A stretch of DNA of 40,559 nt from a bacterium (GTDB lineage Bacteria; Acidobacteriota; Thermoanaerobaculia; Multivoradales; J023): NCBI GenBank assembly GCA_024226315.1, contig JAAELT010000633.1, positions 1 through 40,559 on the forward strand, given 5' to 3'. This document shows positions 6,589-13,995 of this stretch, in pieces. Numbering within the stretch: position 1 is the first letter of the stretch; each line of letters begins with the position of its first letter. Below the pieces are notes generated by a model. The model did not search any database, was not told where the DNA came from, and saw only the letters and a list, made by a program, of their open reading frames with translations. Position numbers and translations under genes: made by a program.

Positions 6589-7662
6589 TCAACCTTCCGG
6601 CGCTCTCTGCCCAACCAGCCGAGCTGCCTGGCGCCGGAGCCGGTCCCGGCGCGCGACCTCCGCGCGGAAGGCCGGGTCGAGGGTCTCCTCGTCCACGCTC
6701 AGCACCGCGTCGGGCGCGGCGCCGTGGTGAATCACGGCGTCGAGCAGGTCGCCGAGCAGCACACCCGAGTAGGCGTGGCCTTCGAAGAAAGCCGCGCCGG
6801 CGGGCTTGCCGGCATGCGCGGTTCCGGTGATCGGCACCAGGGCGGGCCTCGGGCCGAGGCCCAGGAGGACCCGCCCCTCCCGGGCGCCGTCCTCGCCGCT
6901 GAACCCGAAGGCTGACCACACCCGGCGCCTCTGAGCCGCGCCCAGCGCCGCCACGGCGCTCGCGCCCTGTTTCTCGCAGTGAAACGAGCCGAAGATCGTC
7001 AGCCCCTTCAGCCCGGGCTTGAGCACCTCGCGCTCGAACAGCTCGCGCAGATGGCGTTCCCGATCGAGCCACGGCAGGAGGTCTTCGGCGGTGGCGACCT
7101 CCTTCCACGGGATCGGCACCGCGCCGCCGACCACTCGCACGCGCCGTGCCCGCGGCACCCCGAGGTTGACCCGCCGGACGGTTCGCAGGAGCTCCTCGTA
7201 CATGGGCATCTCCCACATCACGCCACGGCCGGCGTCTCGCCAGATCGGCCGCAGAGCCTCGCGGGACATCTCCTCACCGTCGACCACGAACCGGTCGAGC
7301 AGCCGGTGATGGACGCCGCTGGCGCCCTCCATGACGATGACGTCCACGGTGTCGACGAATCCGGGATGCTCGACGACAGCCGTGCGTAGCGCGGCATCGG
7401 CCATGCTGCCGTGGTTCTCCCCGAGGCAGACGAGATCGGCGTCGTCCCAGGTGGCGAGGATGCCCGCGGCGACCTCGGTGAGGCCTGCCTTCGGCGCGGG
7501 CGGTGGGCCGCCCGCCTTCAGTGGCTGGAGCACCAGCATGAGGACGATGAGCGCTGGCAGGATCCTAGGGCTTCGAGTCGTCGGTGGCACGGGTGGAAGA
7601 GGATATCGACATGGTAGGCTTCGAGTGCCGGCCGAGTCTTCCAAGCCGTAAGGAGATCTCAT
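6589..7662 (-). CDS. Secreted EreA/ChaN-like protein
   Basis: Up to 357 aa. A hydrophobic segment (ILPALIVLMLVL) followed by AGG looks like a signal peptide. The body has the pattern of the erythromycin-esterase/ChaN-like superfamily: DADLVCLGENHGSMADAAL, then VDVIVMEGAS, and later LTIFGSFHCEKQG and the conserved His in ITGTAHAG. Substrate is unknown; relatives are common hypothetical proteins. The longest frame starts at an ATG at 7662 that overlaps the antitoxin start on the other strand. A GTG at 7590 just before the signal peptide (PPTTRSPRIL) is a more natural start. It ends next to repeat DNA at 6554. Confidence 0.72.
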   Translation of the reverse strand: MRSPYGLEDSAGTRSLPCRYPLPPVPPTTRSPRILPALIVLMLVLQPLKAGGPPPAPKAGLTEVAAGILATWDDADLVCLGENHGSMADAALRTAVVEHPGFVDTVDVIVMEGASGVHHRLLDRFVVDGEEMSREALRPIWRDAGRGVMWEMPMYEELLRTVRRVNLGVPRARRVRVVGGAVPIPWKEVATAEDLLPWLDRERHLRELFEREVLKPGLKGLTIFGSFHCEKQGASAVAALGAAQRRRVWSAFGFSGEDGAREGRVLLGLGPRPALVPITGTAHAGKPAGAAFFEGHAYSGVLLGDLLDAVIHHGAAPDAVLSVDEETLDPAFRAEVARRDRLRRQAARLVGQRAPEG

Positions 7663-7873
7663 GCAACACCGCTATCAGACCAAAATAGACGAGCGCGGCC
7701 AGCTCCGGATCTCCCAGCTTCCCTTCCAGCCCGGCGACGAGGTCGAGGTCATCGTCCGCCCGCGCCGGCCACGGTCGGATTCGGGGAGTCGGTATCCGTT
7801 GCGCGGCCTGCCCTACCGCTACGATCGCCCCACGGACCCGGTTGCCGAGGACGATTGGGCCGTATTGAAGTGA
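7661..7873 (+). CDS. Antitoxin of a broken VapBC module
   Basis: 70 aa with a good AAGGAG site before the ATG. The N-terminal part (YQTKIDERGQLRISQLPFQP, then GDEVEVIV) resembles an AbrB/MazE-like swapped-hairpin DNA-binding domain. The tail (YPLRGLPYRYDRPTDPVAED, then DWAVLK) is the conserved toxin-binding end found in a common VapB-type family. Its TGA overlaps the GTG start of a PIN toxin (GTGA), but that toxin is truncated. A free antitoxin could still bind its operator or neutralise a related toxin elsewhere. Confidence 0.78.
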   Translation: MQHRYQTKIDERGQLRISQLPFQPGDEVEVIVRPRRPRSDSGSRYPLRGLPYRYDRPTDPVAEDDWAVLK

Positions 7874-8016
7874 TCCTTCTCGACACCCACGTCTGGGTCT
7901 GGTGGGTCCTCGACAGCAAGAAGCTCAGCGCCGCTGAGGCGGAGCGTCTCGGCGAGGCGGAAGAGGAGGGTCTGGGCGTCAGTATCATGTCGTGCTGGGA
8001 GGTGGCGCGTGCGTGA
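7870..8016 (+). pseudogene. Truncated VapC (PIN) toxin
   Basis: 48 codons. VILLDTHVWVWWVLDSKKLS and then VSIMSCWEVA carry the first two acidic PIN residues (D5, E44). Normal members continue for about 80 more residues with the remaining acidic sites. Here the frame hits TGA at 8014-8016, inside the first bases of the dispersed TGACCGAGG repeat. The 3' two thirds are gone and no matching tail is seen before mcrC. The toxin is almost certainly dead. Confidence 0.85.
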
Positions 8017-8072
8017 CCGAGGAGGGTGGCACCCCGTCTGGTCGGTGGCTGACCGAGGAGGGTGGCACCCGG
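8014..8072. repeat. Dispersed repeat, copies 2 and 3
   Basis: TGACCGAGGAGGGTGGCACC occurs at 8014-8033 and again at 8050-8069, separated by the CCGTCTGGTCGG spacer. The first copy plus spacer is identical to the copy near 6521. Copy 2 supplies the stop codon that ends the truncated vapC. Confidence 0.85.
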
Positions 8073-8121
8073 GCGCAGCGGCAGGGAGGATGGCTGTCGT
8101 ATCGCCAGCCTGACCCCGCTT

Positions 8122-9549
8122 CTATCCAACCCCAAACGGTGCCCCGCGAAGCTCCACCTCCACCAACCGTCCACCATAGCTCAAGGACGCTCGTGAGCGA
8201 TCCCGGCCGCGCTCTGCTAGGGCACGGTAGGTCCCCTTCCGCAGCGGATACATCAGCGTCGCCCGCACCTGATCGGCATCAAACAGCGACGCGTAGGCCA
8301 ACACCTGATGCAGATCGGCGCGATGGTGCTCGCGGGCATCTTCAGTGAAGCGGCGCCAGCCATGCTCATCGAGCTCAGCAAGATGCGCTTTGTACTTGGC
8401 GTCGACAACATGCACCTCGCGCCCCCGGGTGACGACAATGTCAGGCTCCAGATGGCCGAGGGAGCGATGAATGGGATCGCTCCACAATAGCGGGAAGACG
8501 GTCTGGCGCAGGCGTGCGACTTTGATCTGGCCTCCCGTCTTTGCGACTTCCTCCCGCACGATCCCCTCCACGTACGCCTCCCAAGCGCGATCGAGTGGCA
8601 AGTGCCAGGCCAAGCCGTCGAGCTCCCGGCCGCCACCGAGACCACGTTCATCGTAGACCCAAGAGATCGCTTGTATGCCGTGCTCCAGCACGTGCCCGAT
8701 GAGCCGTTCCTGGTGCAACACTTGATCGAGCGCTCGCCGCGTAGGGGGCGCGGCCGTGGCGTCCGCGACCAGCTCTAGGAGCCGGCTCGCTTCTCCTGCC
8801 AGATGCTGCGCCATCGGATCGCCAACCCCGGTCTCGAGCAGGTTTCGGTAGACGCGCTCCAGCGTCCAGCGGATGAATCGCCGCAGCAGTGGGTCGGCAG
8901 CCAAGTCTGGAAAACGGCAGGGCAGCTGATGCCAACGCCCACGGGCCAGCGACTCATGCCGATACCGGTGCCACAGGATACGCCCGCGCGGGCGCTGCAA
9001 CACTTCCTCGGCATCCCGGTAGCCTCGCCGCATCGACGCGAGCAGTTCGCCGAGCCGATGGAGGACTGGACCGGCGATCACCCAGGGTGGGACTTCTCGG
9101 CCGCTCCCGGGCACCAGGGGCATCTCGATCAGCTCCGGCGCCGCCGTCCAACCGGTGGTGTGCAGCACTCTGCCGACGCCTGCCCAGCCGAATCGCGGTT
9201 TGACGATCAAGCCACCTACCACCCGCTCCGCTTGCGGCGAGCGCAACGGGATCGCGCCCGCTCGTCCGCCCGGCTGAAGGCGAACCTGAACCCCGTCCTC
9301 ACCCGCCCCGAGCAGCGGTCTGACGTCGAGCATCTCCAAGGCGCGTTCGTTGGTGCGCAGAAACGACTCAGCGAACGCGCCCCAACCACCGCCGCGTTCC
9401 GCCACGGCAAAGTCCTTGGGGCGTAAGAGCACCGGCCGGCCATGATCGGTCGCCACATAGAGCGGCTTCTGTTGTGGTGCCTTGCCGCCGCGGCGTCTAC
9501 GTCGCCGCGGGCTCTTGCCTCGGCTGGCTCGTGCCGGCCTAGCCGCCAT
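8122..9549 (-). CDS. mcrC: McrC-family restriction endonuclease subunit
   Basis: About 475 aa. McrC-type nuclease partner of the McrB GTPase in modification-dependent restriction. The C-terminal PD-(D/E)xK core is visible: HLEPDIVVTRG, EVHVVDAKYK and DLHQVLAYASLF. The central part (LDGLAWHLPLDRAWEAYVEG) is also typical. I use the ATG at 9549, which overlaps the mcrB stop by 11 nt; a GTG at 9579 would add ten residues. The basic tail near the start (RGKSPRRRRRRGG) is unusual and may contact DNA. It ends 106 nt from the truncated vapC on the other strand. Confidence 0.88.
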   Translation of the reverse strand: MAARPARASRGKSPRRRRRRGGKAPQQKPLYVATDHGRPVLLRPKDFAVAERGGGWGAFAESFLRTNERALEMLDVRPLLGAGEDGVQVRLQPGGRAGAIPLRSPQAERVVGGLIVKPRFGWAGVGRVLHTTGWTAAPELIEMPLVPGSGREVPPWVIAGPVLHRLGELLASMRRGYRDAEEVLQRPRGRILWHRYRHESLARGRWHQLPCRFPDLAADPLLRRFIRWTLERVYRNLLETGVGDPMAQHLAGEASRLLELVADATAAPPTRRALDQVLHQERLIGHVLEHGIQAISWVYDERGLGGGRELDGLAWHLPLDRAWEAYVEGIVREEVAKTGGQIKVARLRQTVFPLLWSDPIHRSLGHLEPDIVVTRGREVHVVDAKYKAHLAELDEHGWRRFTEDAREHHRADLHQVLAYASLFDADQVRATLMYPLRKGTYRALAERGRDRSRASLSYGGRLVEVELRGAPFGVG

Positions 9550-11005
9550 GGCCTTCGACGAGGTCTTCGATCGAGTCACGCACGGCGTGAAGTTCGGTGG
9601 TGGCGGGTCCCAGCAGCCCCTGCTGTAGATATTCGTCGAGCAGCGGGATCAGGTCATAGCGGAACCGGTCGTTGAGCTCAGTGTCATCTTTCGCCAGGTA
9701 GTAAGCATGGCCGGGCATCAGGCTGAGCCCGTCACCGGGAGCGTACTCGACGAAAACGTCCGTGATCTGGTCGAAGACGGCGAGTGCGCGAGGCGGAGCC
9801 AATCGGGCGACGACGGTTCTGTCTGGATGCATCGTCACGAACGCGAACCGGCGGCGCACGGCAAGATCGATGTTGGCGATGCTGCGATCCGCCGTGTTCA
9901 TCGTCGCGAGCACGTACAGATTCTCTGGCAGCTTGAGCGTTGAGCTACCGTTCATCTTGTGCGGCAGCGTCACCTCTCGAGCGTTCTCGCCGCCCACCTC
10001 CCCCGGCTCGAAAAGGTAAATCGCCTCGCCGAGTACCTTGCCCAGGTCAGAGCGATTCACTTCGTCGATGACGAGGAGGCTCGGCCCCTCTTGGGCGCGC
10101 TCGACCGCCTGCAAGAGCCATCCTCCCTGCACGTCGAAGCGCAAATCGCCACTCTGGGCGTCTGGCGTGAGCCCGATGACAAAGTCTTCGTAAGTGACGG
10201 CGGGGTGGAACTGAACGGTGAGCCCGCGACCATCAAACTTCGTCTGCTGAATCTCGTTGGCCAGACGGGTCTTTCCGGTGCCTGGCGGCCCCTGGAGAAT
10301 CACGAAGCGACGCTCCCGGAGCAAGGCGTCGACGTGGTCTGCGTCGACAGCAGGGAAGAGATCCTCGCGTAGCGCAGCGTGCATCTCCTCGTACTCGCTC
10401 GTGTAGGCGGCGAGCGTCTGCCAGCCACGTTCATAGGCGTAGAGGTCGAGGAAGGCCTGCACAACCCTGCGCGCCGATTCCCCACCGGTCGGCACCCGCG
10501 CGGCGGCATAGATCTCCGTGCCATAGCGTTTGAAGGCCGCCTCGAAACCGGGGAAGCGGTCTTGCACGGTCTTCGGTACCTTCACCCCCAGCGATGCCGG
10601 ATCGGGCTTGGTCCACGCTCCGACACCGTGACGCGCGAGGTAGCGGCGGAGCGCTGCCACCCGCCGCCGGTGCCCGGGGCGCATCAAGATGCCTTCGTCC
10701 GGTGCCAGACCGCGTGTCCCGACGACCAGGGTGATCAGGCTGCCGTTATCGGAAGATGGAAACCAGACGACGCTGGTGCCACCATACGGCCCGCTCGGTG
10801 GATTGTCGGGGTTGATCAGGCCCGCGTACGGGACTTTGCCGCCGCCCTCGCCGGCGAGTGCGTAGGCGTCGCGCTGGGCGGAGGGTTCGTGACGAGCTTT
10901 GTGGTAGCGGTCACCAAAGAGGGCGGTCATCAGTGGCTTGAAGCCGCCTTCGGGGCCGGGCAGGCCGGTGCGGATCGCTTCGGTCAGGTTGTGGAGTGCG
11001 TCCAT
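9539..11005 (-). CDS. mcrB: McrB-family AAA+ GTPase of restriction system
   Basis: 488 aa. The N-terminal region (to about residue 190) contains SGPYGGTSVVWFPSSDNGS and resembles the DUF3578-like target-recognition domain of some McrB proteins. The AAA+ motor follows: Walker A LQGPPGTGKTRLANE, the segment FHPAVTYEDFVIGL, Walker B LLVIDEVNRSDLGKV, and the McrB signature ATMNTADRSIANIDLAVRRR. It translocates along modified DNA and activates McrC. The start is the ATG at 11005; frame upstream of that is not McrB-like. mcrC overlaps its 3' end. The N-terminal domain will decide which modification is read. Confidence 0.9.
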   Translation of the reverse strand: MDALHNLTEAIRTGLPGPEGGFKPLMTALFGDRYHKARHEPSAQRDAYALAGEGGGKVPYAGLINPDNPPSGPYGGTSVVWFPSSDNGSLITLVVGTRGLAPDEGILMRPGHRRRVAALRRYLARHGVGAWTKPDPASLGVKVPKTVQDRFPGFEAAFKRYGTEIYAAARVPTGGESARRVVQAFLDLYAYERGWQTLAAYTSEYEEMHAALREDLFPAVDADHVDALLRERRFVILQGPPGTGKTRLANEIQQTKFDGRGLTVQFHPAVTYEDFVIGLTPDAQSGDLRFDVQGGWLLQAVERAQEGPSLLVIDEVNRSDLGKVLGEAIYLFEPGEVGGENAREVTLPHKMNGSSTLKLPENLYVLATMNTADRSIANIDLAVRRRFAFVTMHPDRTVVARLAPPRALAVFDQITDVFVEYAPGDGLSLMPGHAYYLAKDDTELNDRFRYDLIPLLDEYLQQGLLGPATTELHAVRDSIEDLVEGHGG

Positions 11006-11119
11006 GGTCTTCCGAGTATTGCATCCGGAGTACATCGGTTCCAGGGACCTCGGCCGCCTCGGGTTCGAGTTCCTCCGCCGCCGCGACCTTGACGAGTTCA
11101 ACTTCTGACGGCGGCGGCC

Positions 11120-11548
11120 TTGGTGCCGGCCTTGGTGCCATGTACTTCGGTCACCGCCGCGAGCCGCGCGGCGGTGCGGCCGGCGGTGTGGGCCGCGGCG
11201 ATCGCCACCGCGGCCCAGGCCGGTCACTTCACCGAAGAGTTGGCCACCGGCTTCCACCAGCGCCTGCCGGCGGCCTTCGACCTGCCGCCCATGTCGCTGG
11301 GCCTCTTCGTGGCCTTCAACCTGGCCTGGCTGGCGATCTGGGCGCTGAGCGCGTGGGGGCTGGCGCGCCGGAGCACCCTGGCGCTGTTCCCGCTGTGGTT
11401 CCTGGGGGTCGCGAGCGTCGCCAACGGGCTCCTCCATCCCCTCCTGGCACTCAGGGAAGGTGCGTACTTCCCCGGCCTGGCCACCTCACCCCTCATGGCC
11501 GCCGTCGGCGCCCTGCTGCTCGCCCGGCTCGCGCGCGTGACGGCGTGA
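11120..11548 (+). CDS. HXXEE-motif integral membrane protein
   Basis: 142 aa (TTG at 11120, or GTG at 11123). The family mark H36-F-T-E39-E40 is present in AGHFTEELATGF, followed by three hydrophobic segments: LGLFVAFNLAWLAIWALSA, LALFPLWFLGVASVANGL and PLMAAVGALLLARL. These match the HXXEE membrane family, whose biochemical role is not established. Partial copies occur at 13077-13104 (3' tail), 13992-14037 and 14608-14722 (5' part), so this gene has been duplicated and broken in the island. The first 20 residues may not be original. It is divergent from mcrB. Confidence 0.72.
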   Translation: MVPALVPCTSVTAASRAAVRPAVWAAAIATAAQAGHFTEELATGFHQRLPAAFDLPPMSLGLFVAFNLAWLAIWALSAWGLARRSTLALFPLWFLGVASVANGLLHPLLALREGAYFPGLATSPLMAAVGALLLARLARVTA

Positions 11549-11552
11549 GGAA

Positions 11553-11792
11553 TCAACCCTCGGTTCGCCGACGGGTTTCGGCCCCTCGATGGATCGCGGC
11601 GCGTTCTTCACCCGCCCGCTCGATCTCCTCCGGCTCGAGCCACACCGTCTTGCCATCGCGCCACACCGGGAGCGGCAGACCCGCATCGACATGCGCCTTC
11701 CTGGCCTGCTGTGCCGCTCGACCCAGGGCCTCGTCGATCTCGGTGCCGTGCTCGAAGAGCCGTTCGATGTCTATTCGGCGCTCATTCTTCAC
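11553..11792 (-). CDS. Small protein linked to zeta-toxin-like genes
   Basis: 79 aa, GTG start at 11792. The core (IDEALGRAAQQARKAHVDAG, LPLPVWRDGKTVWLEPEEIE) has the form of a small conserved protein that I associate with zeta-toxin-like kinase genes, probably as antitoxin or accessory. Its GTG overlaps the stop of the truncated zeta-like fragment (GTGA), keeping the original operon spacing although the kinase is nearly all gone. The arginine-rich C-terminus (RGAETRRRTEG) looks unstructured. Exact role unproven. Confidence 0.65.
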   Translation of the reverse strand: MKNERRIDIERLFEHGTEIDEALGRAAQQARKAHVDAGLPLPVWRDGKTVWLEPEEIERAGEERAAIHRGAETRRRTEG

Positions 11793-11944
11793 TTGCTGTA
11801 TCTCCCGGTGATAGTCGACCAGGAATCTTCATCTATTACGCTCTCGACTGTATCCCGCCTGCCACTGGCGATGAGCCGCGGCTCGGGAGCGCTGGCGTTG
11901 TCGTAGATGCGCCACGTGGTCGCGAGGGGGCGGTAGAGCAGGCT
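11790..11944 (-). pseudogene. 3' remnant of zeta-toxin-like P-loop kinase
   Basis: In a frame different from the preceding vapC piece, this reads LYRPLATTWRIYDNASAPEP and then RLIASGRRDTVESVIDED up to a TGA at 11790-11792. This is the typical C-terminal end of a zeta-toxin/AAA-type kinase family (W-R-x-Y-D-N, RLIA). The Walker A and the rest of the enzyme are absent. It joins the vapC head near 11935-11944. Confidence 0.65.
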
Positions 11945-11993
11945 GGTACCCGCGCTGAATGTCGATCAGGATGTCGGTGTCGAGGAGGAGCAC
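11934..11993 (-). pseudogene. 5' remnant of a vapC (PIN) toxin
   Basis: From a GTG at 11993 the frame reads VLLLDTDILIDIQRGYQPAL, the first strand and first acidic residue of a VapC toxin. After about 20 codons the similarity stops and the frame runs on through unrelated DNA to a stop at 11829. It lies 8 nt after the VapB stop, the expected place for the toxin. Confidence 0.75.
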
Positions 11994-12001
11994 TGCAGCG
12001 C

Positions 12002-12265
12002 CTAGCCCCGGCTGCGGCGCTCGGCCTGCCGACGAAGCTCGCGGGCGTAGGCCCGGCTCTCCTCGATGTCGGGTCGCGACCCGATGACGCCCTCTTGGCG
12101 CCAGTAAGCGACGAGCTCCGCCCCGTTCTTCGGGATGGTCTCGGCCGAAACCGGCTCTTCGCCGAGGCGGCGCAGTGCAACTTCCTGGAGTGGCAGGCCA
12201 AGGCGAGTCGCCTCGGCGGCCAGCTTCCGCTCCAGGTCCTGGGACAATTCGAGGGTCAGTACCAT
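12002..12265 (-). CDS. VapB-type antitoxin, toxin lost
   Basis: 87 aa from the ATG at 12265. The first 50 residues (MVLTLELSQDLERKLAAEAT, then RLGLPLQEVALRRL) look like a ribbon-helix-helix-like antitoxin. The tail (GAELVAYWRQEGVIGSRPDI followed by EESRAYARELRRQAE) is the conserved toxin-binding tail of a common VapB family. The toxin gene behind it survives only as about 20 codons fused to a kinase remnant. A longer frame from 12337 has no support. It may still repress its own promoter or cross-neutralise other PIN toxins. Confidence 0.78.
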   Translation of the reverse strand: MVLTLELSQDLERKLAAEATRLGLPLQEVALRRLGEEPVSAETIPKNGAELVAYWRQEGVIGSRPDIEESRAYARELRRQAERRSRG

Positions 12266-12427
12266 CGTCGGTTCCTCTATCGGGCAAGCTCCGGCATTCG
12301 TTGGTGATCGAAGCCGGCGACCGGAACAGTCTACCATTAGACACCTCGCGTCCAGCCGGTATCCGATCAGCCGGGTAGAGGTGACCGAGTACGTGCTCGA
12401 CGTCGGTGCCGTAACGACAATCGAGGT

Positions 12428-12988
12428 TCAGATCACGCCGGAGCCGTCTGTCCCAAGCTCTCTGAGCACCTCGTCGAGCGCTTCCAACTCCCCGGCCGCC
12501 ACGGCCGAGGCCTCTTCCACCGCCCGGCGGATCTCGTCCCAGTCGACGCCCTCCAGGGCCTCGCTCACCTCGAGGCGGATCTCTTCCATGTCCACCGCTT
12601 CGACCTCGGCCTGGGCGTCCCGGATCTCTCGCTGGATCTCGTCCCAGTCGACCTCGGCGAGAGATTCGTGTACTTCGCGGCGGATCTCCTCGGCGTCGAG
12701 CTCCGCCATCGCTTCTTCGATCTCGGCGCGGATGGCCTCGCGGTCGATCTCGACCACGGTCGCCCGCGCGTCGGCCAACTGCTGGCGGATCTCGTCCCAG
12801 GGTACGGCCTCGAGTGCCGCGGCGACCTCGCGCTCGATCTCTCGGACGTCGACCTCGGCGAGGGCCTCCAGAGCGGCACGGTCTTCGGCGTCCTGCTCGT
12901 CGGCTTCCGGCAGCGCGTAGGCGGAAAGCGAGAACACGAGACCCAGAGTGAGCAGCGCGAGCACGAGGCGGAGTCTGGTCGAGGCCAT
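12428..12988 (-). CDS. Secreted helical repeat protein
   Basis: 186 aa with a clear signal peptide (RLRLVLALLTLGLVFSLSAYA) and a strong AGGAGG site before the ATG at 12988. The mature protein is acidic and built of about seven units of 16-19 residues with the pattern D-x-D/E-E-I-R-x-E-V/I-x-x-A-x-x-x-V, for example DWDEIQREIRDAQAEVEAV and DMEEIRLEVSEALEGV. The recurring PWDEI/DWDEI is notable. This predicts a long helix or helical hairpin stack outside the cytoplasm. No catalytic residues. Function unknown. Confidence 0.75.
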   Translation of the reverse strand: MASTRLRLVLALLTLGLVFSLSAYALPEADEQDAEDRAALEALAEVDVREIEREVAAALEAVPWDEIRQQLADARATVVEIDREAIRAEIEEAMAELDAEEIRREVHESLAEVDWDEIQREIRDAQAEVEAVDMEEIRLEVSEALEGVDWDEIRRAVEEASAVAAGELEALDEVLRELGTDGSGVI

Positions 12989-13076
12989 GATCGATCCTCC
13001 TGATCCTGTTTTGCGGTGGCGGGCGAGCGCCTTCGAGAGGCCCTCCTGTTAGATAACGCTCGAATCGCGAGAAAGT

Positions 13077-13104
13077 TGCCCGGCTCGCGCGTGTGACGGC
13101 GTGA
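13077..13104 (+). pseudogene. 3' tail scar of an HXXEE gene
   Basis: GCCCGGCTCGCGCGTGTGAC and the bases up to GGCGTGA match the last codons of the HXXEE gene at 11520-11548 (ARLARVTA-stop) with one or two mismatches. Nothing of the gene body precedes it. Confidence 0.5.
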
Positions 13105-13146
13105 CGTCGCGCCCGATTCCGCCGAAACGCCCGTTCCTGGACATTT

Positions 13147-13620
13147 TCACCCCCACGAGCACCTCTCGAACGCCCATTGTTCTTTCTGACCGTTCGGCAA
13201 GCCTGTGGGCGATCCGGAATCAGGGGCAGAAGCGGCCGACTCGTTATTGGCGATCCGCCAAGAGCCTCCCTTGCCGAACAGCGAGGCTTTGCCCGATCGC
13301 CATTGCCGTGCCTGACCGGCCGTTCGCGCTTTGACGAAACGCCATTGGTCTTTCTGACCGCTCGGCTGCGATGTGGCGATCCCCCATTTCGCTTCCTGGC
13401 CGCTCGAAACGGCTTTGGCGCTCGAGCAATAACGAGCAGGCTGCTCTTGCTCGTTATTCTTCCTGGTCGAAGAGCGCCGCGACCGGGCCGGCAAGCGAGT
13501 CGGCGTGGGCCAGGGCGGCGCCGGCCCGAACGGCGCGCCTTTCCACGCCGGCCAGAGAGCTGCCGGCCCGGACGTCACGTCGTCCGGCGACGCCCACAGA
13601 CCTCGCTGGCCGTGCCACAC
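13147..13620 (-). CDS. Possible 14-residue repeat protein (GQxxxW repeats)
   Basis: 157 codons from a GTG at 13620 to a TGA at 13147-13149. After three residues the translation divides exactly into eleven units of 14 residues. Eight of the eleven start with G (usually GQ or GP) and have W at position 6: GQRGLWASPDDVTS, GPAALWPAWKGAPF, GQEAKWGIATSQPS, GQKDQWRFVKARTA, GQARQWRSGKASLF, GKGGSWRIANNESA, GQKEQWAFERCSWG. The array ends with the stop codon. There is no good ribosome binding site and no signal peptide. It could be a degenerate coding repeat or a non-coding 42-bp array that happens to stay open; I cannot decide. Confidence 0.3.
   Translation of the reverse strand: MWHGQRGLWASPDDVTSGPAALWPAWKGAPFGPAPPWPTPTRLPARSRRSSTRKNNEQEQPARYCSSAKAVSSGQEAKWGIATSQPSGQKDQWRFVKARTAGQARQWRSGKASLFGKGGSWRIANNESAASAPDSGSPTGLPNGQKEQWAFERCSWG
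13150..13611. repeat. Degenerate 42-bp tandem array, 11 units
   Basis: On the forward strand similar words recur at exactly 42-bp steps: CATTGTTCTTTCTGACCG at 13175, CATTGCCGTGCCTGACCG at 13301 (3 x 42), CATTGGTCTTTCTGACCG at 13343, and CATTTCGCTTCCTGGCCG at 13385. The units at 13217, 13259 and 13427 are weaker. On the reverse strand the same period gives the 14-residue G-x4-W units. The left part (13486-13611) also shows a half-period of about 21 bp. Units differ too much for recent slippage. Confidence 0.85.
13428..13458. repeat. Perfect 11-bp inverted repeat inside the array
   Basis: AATAACGAGCA (13428-13438) and TGCTCGTTATT (13448-13458) form a perfect 11-bp stem with a 9-nt loop. It falls in the degenerate units 4-5 of the array and is A/T-rich at its base. 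CTCGTTATT also occurs near 13240. Confidence 0.8.
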
Positions 13621-13695
13621 GCCGTTCGACGCTGGCAGAAGGCTTCCGCTGCAACGACAACCTCATCGCGCTCGGACTCGGGATAGAGTTCCCCG

Positions 13696-13995
13696 ATGCA
13701 GACCGATCCCCAATCCGACCCGCCCGCGGCCGGCCGGCGCCTTCACCCGCTGGCCGGTTGCGGCCTCTTCATCCTGGCGGCGGCGGTGCTGACGGTGCTC
13801 CTGCCCTTCGGGCGCACCCCTGACAAGATCTACGAAGACTCCGTGTCGAAGCCGCCCGCCACCTTGCCCGAGCTGCCGTATGGCGTCTGGGTCGGTGTCG
13901 GCAACCGGAGCCTCACCGAGCCGGGGATGTGGGTCGACGGTCAGGAGGGCGAAGACGAGACGCTGCGGCTGACTCTGCAGTCGCCTTGTGGCTGA
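13696..13995 (+). CDS. Short membrane-anchored hypothetical, probably truncated
   Basis: 99 aa. One clear membrane segment near residues 18-42 (LAGCGLFILAAAVLTVLLPF). After PPATLPELPYGVWVG the reading continues into repeat DNA (RSLTEPGMWVDG) shared with 5593-5640 and stops soon after. The N-terminal half may be the start of a real membrane protein whose remainder was replaced. No clear ribosome binding site. Low confidence as a functional gene. Confidence 0.4.
   Translation: MQTDPQSDPPAAGRRLHPLAGCGLFILAAAVLTVLLPFGRTPDKIYEDSVSKPPATLPELPYGVWVGVGNRSLTEPGMWVDGQEGEDETLRLTLQSPCG
13895..13942. repeat. Dispersed repeat, partner of 5593-5640
   Basis: GTCGGCAACCGGAGCCTCAC and the following GGGATGTGGGTCGACGGT match 5593-5640 with about 4 differences in 48 bp. 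Both copies read RSLT-x-x-GMWVDG in the forward direction. The source gene is not recognised. Confidence 0.7.

Noticed and set aside
11011..11113. Forward frame reading HPEYIGSRDLGRLGFEFLRR up to a stop before the HXXEE gene
   Set aside because: Protein-like and perhaps a gene tail, but short, lacking a start, and unmatched to any family I can name.
13150..13611. 42-bp array considered as CRISPR
   Set aside because: There are no identical repeats separated by unique spacers and no cas genes in the window.
13177..13686. Forward open frame of 169 codons over the 42-bp array
   Set aside because: It is open mainly because of GC-rich DNA and a period divisible by three; the residue pattern is much less regular than on the reverse strand.
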